The notes beneath the pieces were generated by a model. That model ran no database searches. It was not told the DNA's origin and worked only from the letters and a program-made list of their open reading frames with translations. From IMG/VR virus record IMGVR_UViG_3300044457_000011, positions 1-60,531 of that record: DNA of 60,531 nucleotides. One strand, written 5' to 3'. Both the position numbers and the translations under genes were made by a program. Shown here one piece after another: positions 10,301 through 16,413 of the stretch; the stretch's first letter is position 1, and the number at the start of each line of letters is the position of its first letter. Source of the stretch: a virus.

Positions 10301-11573
10301 GATACGCTTCGCCCAATATACTGGCGAGGAGCCTAACGCGGGCCTGATCTCCTACCGGACGCTGGCCACCGACGCGCTGGCCCTGGTTGGCGCTGGCGCA
10401 TCCGCCGCCGGCCGCCTCATCCGGCTGTATGACGATGTAGTGGTTGCCCGTAATATGGCCGTCGATGGCACTTTATCCGCAGCGGGCGGGTTCGGCACGA
10501 ACGCCCTGCGCGTCATCAACGGCACGATGAATACCCAGGTATTCATCGGGAACGTCGGGCCGCGCCTATCCTTGGGGAATAACACGGACCACGCCACCTC
10601 AACCATGCGCTTGAACCTCGTCCTGGCGACCGGCCCCGGCGCGCAATACGGCCTCGCCAACGGGCATGCGTGGCTGTTCCTGGAACAAGCTGGTGGCGCG
10701 ATCAATATCGGGGTGCATCCAAACCAGACCATGCGAATCAGCGCCGGGAATGTCCTGATTACCGGGATCACCGCTGCCAACGCGGCGCTTACAATCGCCA
10801 CTGGATATATCGATTCGGGCGGGGGCTTTTATAGCGGGTCACCGGAGGCCGACTCGGTGCAAACAGTTGGTGGTTTCAAGGGAGCCAGATACACCTTCAC
10901 TAAAATCGCCTCACCGGGCGGGTCCGCTGTGAACGAGGCGCACATCTTTACCGATGGCGCGGCCCTCTGGGCATCGGTAAATGGCGGGACGCTGGTTAAC
11001 CTGATGTTGGCGGGCAGTGGCGGGGGCGGCGGGGCCGTCTCATCCGTGTCCGGCGGCACTGGCGTGACAGCGACCCCGACCACAGGCGCGGTGGTTGTTT
11101 CCATTGGCCAGAACGTGGCCACCAATGCCAATGTCACATTTAACGCTGTTACCACTGCGGGCGTCCATCAGTCCCAAGCCACGGGGACGAACGCCACATT
11201 CCAGAACACCAATTTCAACTTCAACGTGAATGGGAACGGAGCGGTAAGCGCCGTTGGAGCGATCAACTCCAGCACTGGCTTTAACGTCAAGAACAACGCG
11301 ATCATCTACCTGAACGGCACGACGAACGTAGAGATCGTCTCTAACAGGTACGCCTGTTATGGCAACCTCGCCGACGCCAGCATTTACTCCGACGGCGGGA
11401 TCACCTCCAACATGAACATGTACGCGAAGCAATTCGTTGTCAGGCTGGCAAATGGCACAACCCTGCCGGGTGTTGAGGACGAAGAGATTGAGATTCCAGG
11501 GGGGTTTCTGGTTCGGGGGGTACTCAGAACGAAGTTCCGAGTAAGCGGCGGGTTAGTAGTGAATGTCAATTAG
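4383..11573 (+). CDS. giant tail fibre/spike with pectate-lyase-type beta-helix and tandem repeats
   Basis: 2396 aa. Residues ~20-480 fit the pectate lyase superfamily right-handed beta-helix fold used by phage tailspikes (start GGGILYLPWGVYPVRDLDVP, then many short Gly/Asn-rich turns). Residues ~586-1173 hold five tandem ~117-residue modules, each with ATGVLYADxF, GLxRYN and FQISTAGGAGAGPRVWVD-like blocks followed by a VQWNDGGVFGG-type turn. Later come three SITGTANQIxAxxATGAVxLxLP modules near residues 1386, 1598 and 2220. No C-terminal peptidase or chaperone is evident. It starts inside the previous stop region (8-bp overlap). The role is inferred as receptor recognition and possible surface glycan cleavage. 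Confidence 0.85.
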   Translation: MPDIQFPDASPYNPNVKFGERPSAFDFVPDQFWAGIRAGTGTTDLTGWVQDGLDSLGSVGGGILYLPWGVYPVRDLDVPAGVELIGDGRRRTFLRRQATLPPDRGLLNFAGDGSAVRKLAIDGMVVTPAAYTYAELTDPMEYKLTVDTSIWIHGGASDISIEQTLIYHTGGYAIAVDSRTGDIRRVLVSDADFENNRPNLAGMPGDLTAGGWGGGIHYQGDGVSHAVNGLHVDKSRFRRGTGNQLWGHLYDFGKLHTDIKATGCHFTDIGRDGIMLGGVSGGVVSDCHFRRIGYVCTDDTAPIGTPKWVSNQWAVGLDTAGLVRGVNYTNNTFLNCLGACMDGDGYAEGTVSGNICRVSKPDEPEYAEDNVAAWPKDSEKPSASYCYGFQTSNSNGIDWAARGANITGNYFYNLGLGAIRLYSARKCSAWGNTIWHPDESLAVPILMGNIGAGENQRAQDNSIGENTVHWNPAGQNPVVFEDRNTFAFASTDKNWVAGQRMFGTGMYEFRKDADTASITGRVYSSNVGGLTSRSENYLQREDGYLRMYGGDDALFTLLDQHLIANVGAGTTGGPLFNVSLNGVGGVITTGGRTTVVLDDVMATGVLYADQFFALTYATPFLDAKANLFDANTGLMRYNAVAKKFQISTAGGAGAGPRVWVDLGAGGSGAPGGPDQSVQWNDGGVFGGSADFLFNRTSKLLLVTEAIATGTRSALPISDVMATGVLYADQFLGLTYTAPFPDAKADLFDDTTGLMRYNSAVKRFQISTAGGAGAGPRVWVDMSAAGGGPGGPDQAVQWNDDGIFGGDADLVFNRTSKILRSTVALSTGARDSLAIADIVATGVLYGDCFLSLTNTTFDDTKANLLNDNWGLLRYDRTAKNFQVSTSVSAGARVWVNTNLQPVTPGSPLQSVQFNDDGVFAGNAEFSWNKTSKMLVVVGAIATGARTSLPFDDSLATGVVAADTFLSLTDTVPDPTKSNILPATYGLIRYLSADKKFQTSNSVTGFPAVRVWNDLYTGAAPVPGAPLQSVQFNDNSAFAGSANFSWNKTSNTLVVVGAIGLGVRTALPMTDLIASGVMSVDNFSTFTDGTFDGTKANLFDGSYGLIRFDKTLKKFQISTTVTTGPNARVWVDLYTGGAVVPGGVTNSVQYKTATGTFGGDSHITWDSVARILTVEGDTNNAASIYSSYGWIQSEHGFYSPMPVSDNVVNIPNGGVTARNLISIRDDEGPALKLARTTGSGGQSADFQWRIDAMGAMVLKDSKNSLDRLTLEQNGTFSFSGGDTNFVDISSTSGFVLASTSVSAPLLRASNANDTAIQATAGGIQVKSGAQVGQALYLKAYPDPLAGLNNPPTTEFGVAATFGGLAYKSGTQYRVWNGSAWTTVDFATVGGGVTSITGTANQIAATPATGAVTLTLPQDIAPISSPTFSYLNVTNVLYVRNVAGDMANYLRLFAYANTFYIAAVSSAGAGVGSALSFRTAPAQGDEIDRLRIGPTGTVYIFPFYQDDNNSGAILQVTGSVTATTGFNALTNTAPDAIQAKGGGVWAKKLIGDMALYMLGNAASSSLNNPSGTYGGLAYKSGTEYWLWNGVAWVSINFATVGGGVTSITGRVNQITASQATGAVQLTLPQDIATTSTVTFSSVYVTESVYVGNTGGDLNTTFRLDGAGGNVYLIAEGNLASAGAGIFFRTTVPGGTTGVDRVAINPYGQFLINTTGDGNGLNTTLQVGGFISTDSGLFTKSAATAPAAVPVSTYGGLAHRFGTTWWVTNASNVWTIVDLAGGSPGGQNGAVQFNSNSAFGGDGNLLWFDVQKGLSVGSGVMHTDGRLSASGIVYIGNGGDYLCLYQHTNDLLAIQTVIDNRNISSYFSGDGGAEASNVLVLQPFRGHVLITTTVAYDSARLSVAGSGYFWSQNPAQVALNIRAASGQTANLQEWKNYGGTPLTWVAPTGITTAPSFSAVTYQTPGVSVTIGQYYAREIRFAQYTGEEPNAGLISYRTLATDALALVGAGASAAGRLIRLYDDVVVARNMAVDGTLSAAGGFGTNALRVINGTMNTQVFIGNVGPRLSLGNNTDHATSTMRLNLVLATGPGAQYGLANGHAWLFLEQAGGAINIGVHPNQTMRISAGNVLITGITAANAALTIATGYIDSGGGFYSGSPEADSVQTVGGFKGARYTFTKIASPGGSAVNEAHIFTDGAALWASVNGGTLVNLMLAGSGGGGGAVSSVSGGTGVTATPTTGAVVVSIGQNVATNANVTFNAVTTAGVHQSQATGTNATFQNTNFNFNVNGNGAVSAVGAINSSTGFNVKNNAIIYLNGTTNVEIVSNRYACYGNLADASIYSDGGITSNMNMYAKQFVVRLANGTTLPGVEDEEIEIPGGFLVRGVLRTKFRVSGGLVVNVN
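6138..7900 (+). repeat. five tandem ~350-bp repeats inside the fibre gene
   Basis: Units begin near 6138, 6496, 6847, 7195 and 7549. Units 1 and 2 are nearly identical over long stretches of DNA, including silent positions, while units 3-5 are more diverged. This points to stepwise duplication with a recent last step. Confidence 0.85.
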
Positions 11574-11586
11574 GAGCGCACAACCA

Positions 11587-11928
11587 ATGATTACAATGCC
11601 CATTCGCGCGAGGCTCAACGTCTCCGCCATCGTCGGCCAGCAGAAGGTCAGCATGACTGACCTGCATGTACTGAACGACCTTTCCAAGAAAGTCACCGTG
11701 CCTGATGAGGTGCGCGAGACGATTATGCGGGATCTCGGCAATGGCCAGGCGATCCTCGACGCCGAAGCGATGAAAACCATACCCGATGCCGAAATCGCCC
11801 TGGAGAAAGCGGAGATCCGCAAACTGAAACAAGTCTTGAAGGACTGGACCCAGTACGGGGCGGCCGACTTGGAATGGCTTGATCCGCTTATGAAGCAATT
11901 GGAGGAGCCCGCCACCGTCACACAGTAG
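11587..11928 (+). CDS. small protein downstream of the fibre, unknown
   Basis: 113 aa from ATG 11587, chosen because AGGAG at 11572-11576 lies 10 nt upstream; an earlier ATG at 11563 has no ribosome site. The sequence is mostly helical and charged (IMRDLGNGQAILDAEAMKTI, then EKAEIRKLKQVLKDW). There are no cysteines, signal peptide or membrane segment. The position directly after the fibre in the same operon suggests a fibre assembly chaperone or small tail accessory protein, but no family is recognised. The stop is followed within 11 bp by a GC-rich hairpin. Confidence 0.75.
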   Translation: MITMPIRARLNVSAIVGQQKVSMTDLHVLNDLSKKVTVPDEVRETIMRDLGNGQAILDAEAMKTIPDAEIALEKAEIRKLKQVLKDWTQYGAADLEWLDPLMKQLEEPATVTQ

Positions 11929-11938
11929 ACTTATGGAA

Positions 11939-11966
11939 GCCGCCGCGGCGTGGGTCAAGCGGCGGC
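11939..11966 (+). terminator. GC-rich hairpin after the tail operon
   Basis: GCCGCCGC and GCGGCGGC form a perfect 8-bp stem with a 12-nt loop, right after the stop at 11928. The 3' tract is TCCTTC, so the U-run is weak. It is a plausible end of the tail operon. Confidence 0.55.
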
Positions 11967-12087
11967 TCCTTCACGAATCGGGTCTGCGTTCAACCGCCGG
12001 CAGGGGACGACCCAACGGCATGGGACCTGGCGGCGGCTATCAACGCTCGGGCCTCTGCCACCGGTTGAGCGCAGACCTCGTACCTAG

Positions 12088-12315
12088 CTAGTGTCGGCGC
12101 GGCCGCCGAGGCCCACGATCGGACGCGCGGTTGGTGGCGTCCTGCAGCGCGCGCTTCATGGTGTCCAGCCCGGCCAGCGCGGACGCGTTGTGAATACTGA
12201 CGAGGTAGTTACGGCGATCGTTTTCGGGTTCCGACCGGTTCGGCATGCTGGTGAGCATTTTGAGCTCGGCCCGCTCGGCATCTGTCAGCGATCGGTAGCT
12301 CGTCGTTTTCATCAT
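12088..12315 (-). CDS. small hypothetical protein
   Basis: 75 aa, leftward. It starts MMKTTSYRSLTDAERAELKM with a GAGG-type ribosome site upstream and ends in a basic RGPRRPRRH tail. The body is polar and helical, with no cysteines or hydrophobic segment. The basic tail could bind nucleic acid, but no family is recognised. It lies alone between the tail operon hairpin and a candidate small RNA on the other strand. Confidence 0.55.
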   Translation of the reverse strand: MMKTTSYRSLTDAERAELKMLTSMPNRSEPENDRRNYLVSIHNASALAGLDTMKRALQDATNRASDRGPRRPRRH

Positions 12316-12366
12316 GAGAGTGCTGGCCTCGCAGCCATTCTAGCCGCTTGCGATGGTGCGATTCGC

Positions 12367-12372
12367 TATACT
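12367..12372 (+). promoter_or_regulatory. -10 box (TATACT) upstream of candidate small RNA
   Basis: TATACT fits the -10 type seen before other genes here. No open frame starts nearby on this strand; the next feature is a strong terminator 80 bp downstream. Confidence 0.4.
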
Positions 12373-12378
12373 GACGCG

Positions 12379-12486
12379 AGCCAACTTCCGGGTGCGGGTT
12401 TCCCTAAAGGCCCGCGCTCCAATAACTAGAGCGTTCCTACCCGAACGCCAAAGGGGCGGGCCTCTACCGCCCCTTAGTTTTTTTTT
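12379..12486 (+). ncRNA. candidate small RNA of about 108 nt
   Basis: A TATACT box at 12367 is followed, without a credible open frame, by a complete intrinsic terminator at 12451-12486. The interval contains a second short stem (GCGGG with CCCGC around 12396-12416). The expected transcript would be about 108 nt. It is supported only by promoter-plus-terminator spacing. Confidence 0.35.
12451..12486 (+). terminator. intrinsic terminator
   Basis: GGGGCGG pairs with CCGCCCC, followed by TTAG and a run of ten T residues (12477-12486). It is the cleanest rho-independent terminator in the window and faces rightward. There is no obvious protein gene immediately upstream on that strand. Confidence 0.85.
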
Positions 12487-13017
12487 CGGCCGGCGGGAAA
12501 CATTCGCGAAGCGTCGAAAATTTTCCGGGTTCGTGGCTCCTCTCTCGCCGACCAGGGCCAATACGGATGCGGAAGGCCGCGGTTGGACGAGATCGCGGGC
12601 TGGATGGCCCTTCGATTGCCTACCCCCACCCACCCCCCCTAACGGGTCCTTCCCCGCCCCCCGGGTCCTTCACGGGTTTCACCTCTGCGAAGTCGCGGTA
12701 GTTAGCTGACGATTTTTCTGGGTTGTCAAATTGGTGGGTTGACAACCAGTGGGTTTACAAAATGGCCCAAATCGCAGGTTTGGGTTGACACGCCGGCGCA
12801 GGCGCAAAACGGCGCGGAATGAGGTCGCCGCCAAGGGTGAGGGGGTCACCCGATTCGCCTGGCCTGGCTAGGCGGCTAGATTTCAGCATGCCGCGTCCAG
12901 GCGGTGCGATGCAACGGAAAAGTGACTAACACTTTGGTCTAAAACGCTCTCTGCGTACGAACGGCGCCGCTCTCCACCGTGCCATGCTGATCCCGAAGGA
13001 GAATGAAAGGTGTACCA
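12487..13017. other. 531-bp non-coding gap with operator-like palindrome
   Basis: No credible gene is seen. It contains a C-rich tract (12623-12664), a 9-bp-arm inverted repeat at 12721-12747 and two TTGACA hexamers (12739 and 12785). It probably holds the promoter of the gene at 13018. Confidence 0.5.
12721..12747. promoter_or_regulatory. operator-like inverted repeat overlapping a TTGACA box
   Basis: GGTTGTCAA and TTGACAACC are perfect inverted arms separated by 9 bp. The right arm contains a consensus -35 hexamer. A related half site (GGGTTGACA) recurs at 12782. This fits a dimeric repressor site over a promoter. Confidence 0.45.
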
Positions 13018-13479
13018 ATGAGCAAATTTGTGAGCCCTGAACCGGACGAAAACGCAACCGTCCATGACGCAGAAGTGCTGGTAGCCCAGCGCAGTCTGGT
13101 AAGTTTGCCCTACTATGGCATCTGCGCCGTGGGAGGCAACCAGATCATCGACCAAGACGACTTCGCCGCTAACGGGATCGACGGCAGCGAAGCTGTTAAC
13201 GTCAACATTCGCATCGTGCCGCCTCCCGACAATCCGACCTCCGCCTCGGTGAGCGGCTTCGGCGGGTACATCAACGTGGGCCGTACGGTTAAGGAACTTG
13301 GTGAAGCTCCGAGCATCCGGCAAGGGGTCATCGCTATGATCGAGAACGAGAACAACCAGATCGGCGTGGTCTACCATCCAGGGGAGGCTGAGGCCAAAGT
13401 GAACAACACACCGGGAGTCTGGGATGCCGCGGACGTGGCATTCGAGGAAGCCTGGGTCAAAGCTGGTAAGAACGCTTAA
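13018..13479 (+). CDS. hypothetical protein
   Basis: 153 aa from ATG 13018, preceded by AAAGG at 7 nt; an upstream ATG at 13003 has its AAGGAG only 1 nt away. The protein is acidic and soluble with a central Pro/Gly-rich stretch (VPPPDNPTSASVSGFGGYIN) and a C-terminal region rich in short strands. There is no signal peptide. It sits just before holin-like genes, so a late function is possible, but no family is recognised. Confidence 0.7.
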   Translation: MSKFVSPEPDENATVHDAEVLVAQRSLVSLPYYGICAVGGNQIIDQDDFAANGIDGSEAVNVNIRIVPPPDNPTSASVSGFGGYINVGRTVKELGEAPSIRQGVIAMIENENNQIGVVYHPGEAEAKVNNTPGVWDAADVAFEEAWVKAGKNA

Positions 13480-13564
13480 CCAACGCGGCACCTGATCGCA
13501 CCGTGGGCGGATCCGCCTCCGCCCCGATGCTTTCCTGGGTGCCCGAAGTCGTCACAGGTTAACC

Positions 13565-13819
13565 ATGACGCCAGCCTGGGTCCATCTAGTTGATCTGTCC
13601 CTTGCCGCGGCGATCGCGGCGGCCGCCGGGTATGGGATGTTTCGGTTGTTCGCCTCCACCGAAGAGGCGCGGCGGGCGCAAATGACCGAGTTCGTAAAGA
13701 TCCTGATTGACCAGATGGTGAAACGGCAAGACGAACAAGCGGCGGCAATCAGCGAGTTGAAGGACGCGGCTCTCTCGCTACGTGACGAGATCCGCTTCGG
13801 CCGCAGGGAGAACGGATGA
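13565..13819 (+). CDS. small membrane protein, holin-like
   Basis: 84 aa. Residues ~6-28 form one hydrophobic segment (LSLAAAIAAAAGYGMF), followed by a charged coiled-coil-like tail with alternating Lys/Glu/Gln to the C-terminus. Size, single N-terminal span and charged tail match class III-type holins or Rz-like proteins, but neither is diagnostic. It overlaps the next small gene by ATGA. No endolysin is recognisable beside it. The start has no strong Shine-Dalgarno. Confidence 0.6.
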   Translation: MTPAWVHLVDLSLAAAIAAAAGYGMFRLFASTEEARRAQMTEFVKILIDQMVKRQDEQAAAISELKDAALSLRDEIRFGRRENG

Positions 13820-13986
13820 CGGCCGCGATCGCCTATTGCCGGGCTCAGCAACTTCGGGCGGCCGGTGAGATTGTTGAGTTTGGATGGAACGAGCGCGGCG
13901 CCGTCCTCGGGATGGCGGATTACTTCGCCGAGGAGTTCCTTCTCGAGCAGGGTCTGGCGGCCGATCCTGAGCTCGTGCCGCGATAG
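13816..13986 (+). CDS. small hypothetical protein coupled to the holin-like gene
   Basis: 56 aa, beginning MTAAIAYCRAQQLRAAGEIV. ATG 13816 overlaps the preceding TGA (ATGA), with GGGAGAACGG upstream as ribosome site. It is acidic at the C-terminus with no membrane segment. Its stop lies within the left arm of a 20-bp hairpin that encloses a dispersed repeat. Function unknown; translational coupling suggests a lysis-related partner. Confidence 0.55.
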   Translation: MTAAIAYCRAQQLRAAGEIVEFGWNERGAVLGMADYFAEEFLLEQGLAADPELVPR

Positions 13987-14041
13987 CGCGGATCTGGACA
14001 TATGCCGCGAAAGTCACGACTGTCCAGATCCGCTATCGCGG
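13978..14041. terminator. large hairpin between convergent genes
   Basis: Left arm 13978-13999 and right arm 14022-14041 pair over 20 bp with a single CG bulge (CCGCGATAGCG and GATCTGGAC with their complements). The loop holds the core of repeat copy R2. Located between a rightward stop (13986) and a leftward stop (14058), it suits a bidirectional terminator. Confidence 0.6.
13996..14031 (+). repeat. dispersed palindromic repeat, copy R2
   Basis: GGACATATGCCGCG, AAAGTCACGACTGTCC, AGATC. It lies between convergent genes and is embedded in a larger inverted repeat. Confidence 0.85.
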
Positions 14042-14057
14042 GAACCGTCCCGGTTAG

Positions 14058-14672
14058 TTACTTCGGACTGGGCGTCGGCGGGCCCGAAGGCAGTTGCGCC
14101 GGCCGCAGGCCGAAGTCGGGGCCGATCTCGGGGATCCAGATCCAGATGGGCTGGGTGGGTTTATCGCCGCCGCATCCGCCGCCGGTGACCGGGACGCCGT
14201 ACGACGGATCGACCGGCACCCAGTGGCCGGGCAAGGAGTTATCCGGCCGCGCCGGGTTGACTGGCACGCCGAAACCGGGATCGACCGGAAGCCAGCCGAA
14301 GACCGGGGGCAAACCGTAGCCGGGATCGACCGGCACCCAGCTTCCCGGGTAACTCGGCAGGTGGGAGGGGCGCAGGCCGCCGACGCCCCATTCCGGATCG
14401 ATGGGGAGGATGGGGACGCCGGGGGGTTTGATGGGATGAGTGGGACGCAGGCCGCCTTGGCCGTAGCCGGGGTCGACCGGGAATCCGCCGCCAGGGGCGA
14501 TGGGGTGAGAGGGGCGCAGGCCGCCCTGGCCGTAGCCAGGATCGACCGGTAATCCGCCGCCAGGGGCGATGGGATGAGCGGGGAAGCCTTCGTCAATGCC
14601 CCAGCCCGGGTCGACCGGACCGCCGGGGCCGCTGGTGTCACGGACCCAGCCGATAATTCTTCTCCAAGACAT
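14058..14672 (-). CDS. proline/glycine repeat protein (PVDPGYG repeats)
   Basis: 204 aa with an AAGGAG ribosome site before ATG 14672. After MSWRRIIGWVRD almost the entire chain is built of PVDPGYG or PVDPGFG units alternating with GGLRPSHPI and PGGGLP spacers. Units are ~16-24 residues, with at least eight DPGYG-like turns. Such a sequence should be extended or disordered. There is no signal peptide or membrane span. The gene is flanked by repeat copies R2 and R3 as a single-gene cassette. A structural, adhesive or decoy role is possible, but none can be assigned. Confidence 0.75.
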   Translation of the reverse strand: MSWRRIIGWVRDTSGPGGPVDPGWGIDEGFPAHPIAPGGGLPVDPGYGQGGLRPSHPIAPGGGFPVDPGYGQGGLRPTHPIKPPGVPILPIDPEWGVGGLRPSHLPSYPGSWVPVDPGYGLPPVFGWLPVDPGFGVPVNPARPDNSLPGHWVPVDPSYGVPVTGGGCGGDKPTQPIWIWIPEIGPDFGLRPAQLPSGPPTPSPK

Positions 14673-14737
14673 GATGGTAAATCTCCTTACTTCTTAGGCG
14701 GCACATCGTGCGCCGCCCGTCCGCTATTATGCGGTTT

Positions 14738-14786
14738 GGACATGTTGGGGCATTTGCCGCGCGAGTCACGATTGTCTCGATGGCGC
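14738..14786 (+). repeat. dispersed palindromic repeat, copy R3 with 10-bp insertion
   Basis: GGACAT, then an extra GTTGGGGCAT, then TTGCCGCGCGAGTC and ACGATTGTCTCGAT. Apart from the inserted 10 bp (about one helical turn) it matches copy R7. It lies in the divergent gap between genes starting at 14672 and 14850. Confidence 0.8.
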
Positions 14787-14849
14787 ATAAACGTCTCACG
14801 GAAAAGGCAGAATGTCTCATCGAAACGCATAATCGTGTCTGAGGAACGC

Positions 14850-15086
14850 ATGAACATGAATACTGACCGCGATTGGTTGTTGAAGAAGGCCGAGCAAGAG
14901 GATGGATGCGTGGTTTCCGTGGGCGGACTTGTCACCGCACTGGCTATTGACGGCGGTCATATATGGGAAGGCCGGTTGAACTTTTCCATGTGCCGAGTCT
15001 GCGGAATCATACGAAGGCGAGACGATAAAAACTCGCCATGCAAAGGCCCTACACGACTACGGTCCATGGAATCCGCCGAGGGTTGA
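14850..15086 (+). CDS. small Cys-containing hypothetical protein
   Basis: 78 aa. ATG 14850 is preceded by GAGG at 5 nt, which favours it over the longer upstream frame. It begins MNMNTDRDWLLKKAEQEDG and has a CRVC motif plus a later cysteine, suggestive of a partial zinc-binding knuckle. It heads a run of three short rightward genes and starts 63 bp after repeat copy R3. Function unknown. Confidence 0.6.
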   Translation: MNMNTDRDWLLKKAEQEDGCVVSVGGLVTALAIDGGHIWEGRLNFSMCRVCGIIRRRDDKNSPCKGPTRLRSMESAEG

Positions 15087-15106
15087 GTTACGGCGGGAGG
15101 TTTGCG

Positions 15107-15523
15107 TTGAAACGACTTAAGCGGCTGTGGTGCTCATGGTTCGGCCATCATCCGTATGTTGGCGACTTTCTGAAAGGGCGTTGCCTGTTTTGCGGAGATT
15201 CGTGGGAATTAAGGTGGACCCCACCGCCGCCACCGCCACCGCCGCCGCCGCCGCCGAGACCTTCAAGCCAACGCAGCAGGTATACTCCGGTCATACGTAA
15301 ATTCACAGCGGTGATGCAAAACGGCTCACACATTAAGTACGTACAGATCGAAGCGAAGAATCTTTCGTCGACTCCGCACGGCGTAACCCTGCATACCGAA
15401 GATGACGCGCAAGTTGCCTTCTTTCCATCGGGCAACCTACTGGGCGTTTGGGATGCCGATTTGGAAGTCAAGCAGGCGGCCGCGGCGTATCCACCGCCAA
15501 CGAGATCCAGTGTGGTCGGTTAG
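15107..15523 (+). CDS. hypothetical protein with zinc-knuckle-like N-terminus and polyproline tract
   Basis: 138 aa if started at TTG 15107, which has GGGAGG 6 nt upstream; ATG 15038 would add 23 residues and overlap the previous gene by 49 bp. The N-terminus CSWFGHH...GRCLFCGDSW resembles a small Cys/His zinc site. An uninterrupted run of 12 prolines follows, encoded by a CCG/CCA microsatellite at about 15220-15256, then a beta-rich C-terminal half. The polyproline tract would normally need EF-P for translation. Function unknown. Confidence 0.6.
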   Translation: MKRLKRLWCSWFGHHPYVGDFLKGRCLFCGDSWELRWTPPPPPPPPPPPPRPSSQRSRYTPVIRKFTAVMQNGSHIKYVQIEAKNLSSTPHGVTLHTEDDAQVAFFPSGNLLGVWDADLEVKQAAAAYPPPTRSSVVG

Positions 15524-15573
15524 ACATTCTGGCGGCCGATCCGAAAATGTGCAGCGCGAGTAACAATAGCGGG

Positions 15574-15831
15574 ATGGCTAATCCCAAACGGTTATTGATG
15601 GCTGAGCAGTGGAATCTGTTCTCGAGGGCGATCGGACTCGCTGACAAGTCGGCAACGCAGCGCCGTGAAATGAGGCGGGCGTTTTATGCGGGCGCCCAGT
15701 GCATTTTGTTTCGGGTGATAGCGAGCTTCGCGCCGGAGGCCGAACCAACGGATGAGGATCTCGCGGTCATGCAAGGCATTGAAGATGAGCTTTCCGAATT
15801 TGCGGAGCTAGTGAAAAACGGCCGGGCCTGA
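15574..15831 (+). CDS. hypothetical helical protein
   Basis: About 85 aa from ATG 15574; ATGs at 15547 and 15598 are equally possible since none has a good ribosome site. The core MAEQWNLFSRAIGLADKSA and the acidic C-terminal half (EPTDEDLAVMQGIEDELSEF) look like a compact helical protein. No family is recognised. It ends 12 bp before the stop of a leftward gene. Confidence 0.5.
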   Translation: MANPKRLLMAEQWNLFSRAIGLADKSATQRREMRRAFYAGAQCILFRVIASFAPEAEPTDEDLAVMQGIEDELSEFAELVKNGRA

Positions 15832-15842
15832 ATCCGACTCGC

Positions 15843-16394
15843 TCAGTTCGGTACGCCCAGTGACCGGTTGAATAGCTTTGATGGACCGCTATACTCGTGC
15901 GGGCTGAAGAACACCTCTTCGCGGTTGCCGAGGACGATGCGGCCGTCCCGGCGATCAAACCTCTGGATCAGCCATATACAGCCGGCCGCCGATTCCGCGG
16001 AAACGGAGATGGCTTGCACACTTCCCTTCACATCGTCTTGTTTGACGGCCTCTTCGGACATTGTTCGGATTAACTTCTCGGGGTTATATGCGGGCGTAGT
16101 TGTTCCTTCGCAGTAGGTGATTTCAGTTGCTATTACTATCGCCGTCGCGCACAGTTCTTTCACTTGATCGGCCATGAAATCATAAAACCTGTGTACGGTG
16201 TCCCGGCTGGATAGCAGTAAAAATAGCGTCCGGTGAGGGAGATCAAGGAGAGCCGTCTGATTACCTTTTACCAGTTGAACTACGGGCCGCATGGGGACAT
16301 CAGTAGCGATCGGCACTTCGTCCTCCAGGCACACGAGCATCAAGTAGGCCAACTCGCGCAGATCATCTGGTCCTGGTGGTTCGGTTTGTTTCAT
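15843..16394 (-). CDS. hypothetical protein
   Basis: 183 aa starting MKQTEPPGPDDLRELAYLML. It is a mixed alpha/beta soluble protein without obvious catalytic motifs. A -10 box TATACT lies 6 nt before the ATG, so it is probably transcribed alone as a leaderless message. A terminator for the upstream leftward gene sits 20 bp away. Function unknown. Confidence 0.65.
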   Translation of the reverse strand: MKQTEPPGPDDLRELAYLMLVCLEDEVPIATDVPMRPVVQLVKGNQTALLDLPHRTLFLLLSSRDTVHRFYDFMADQVKELCATAIVIATEITYCEGTTTPAYNPEKLIRTMSEEAVKQDDVKGSVQAISVSAESAAGCIWLIQRFDRRDGRIVLGNREEVFFSPHEYSGPSKLFNRSLGVPN

Positions 16395-16400
16395 CGCTCC

Positions 16401-16406
16401 AGTATA
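16401..16406 (-). promoter_or_regulatory. -10 box of a leaderless-type promoter
   Basis: TATACT on the minus strand, 6 nt before the ATG at 16394. The intervening GGAGCG could also act as a ribosome site. Confidence 0.5.
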
Positions 16407-16413
16407 GAGGCCA

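Noticed and set aside
14054-14641. Second long leftward frame and a long rightward frame overlapping the PVDPGYG gene
   Set aside because: Their long lengths are a by-product of the repeated GC-rich units; only the chosen frame has an AAGGAG site and a regular peptide repeat.
16035-16080. GGACATTGTTCGGATT as a repeat copy
   Set aside because: Only GGACAT and GGATT match; the central GCCGCG and GTCC arms are absent, and the segment is coding.
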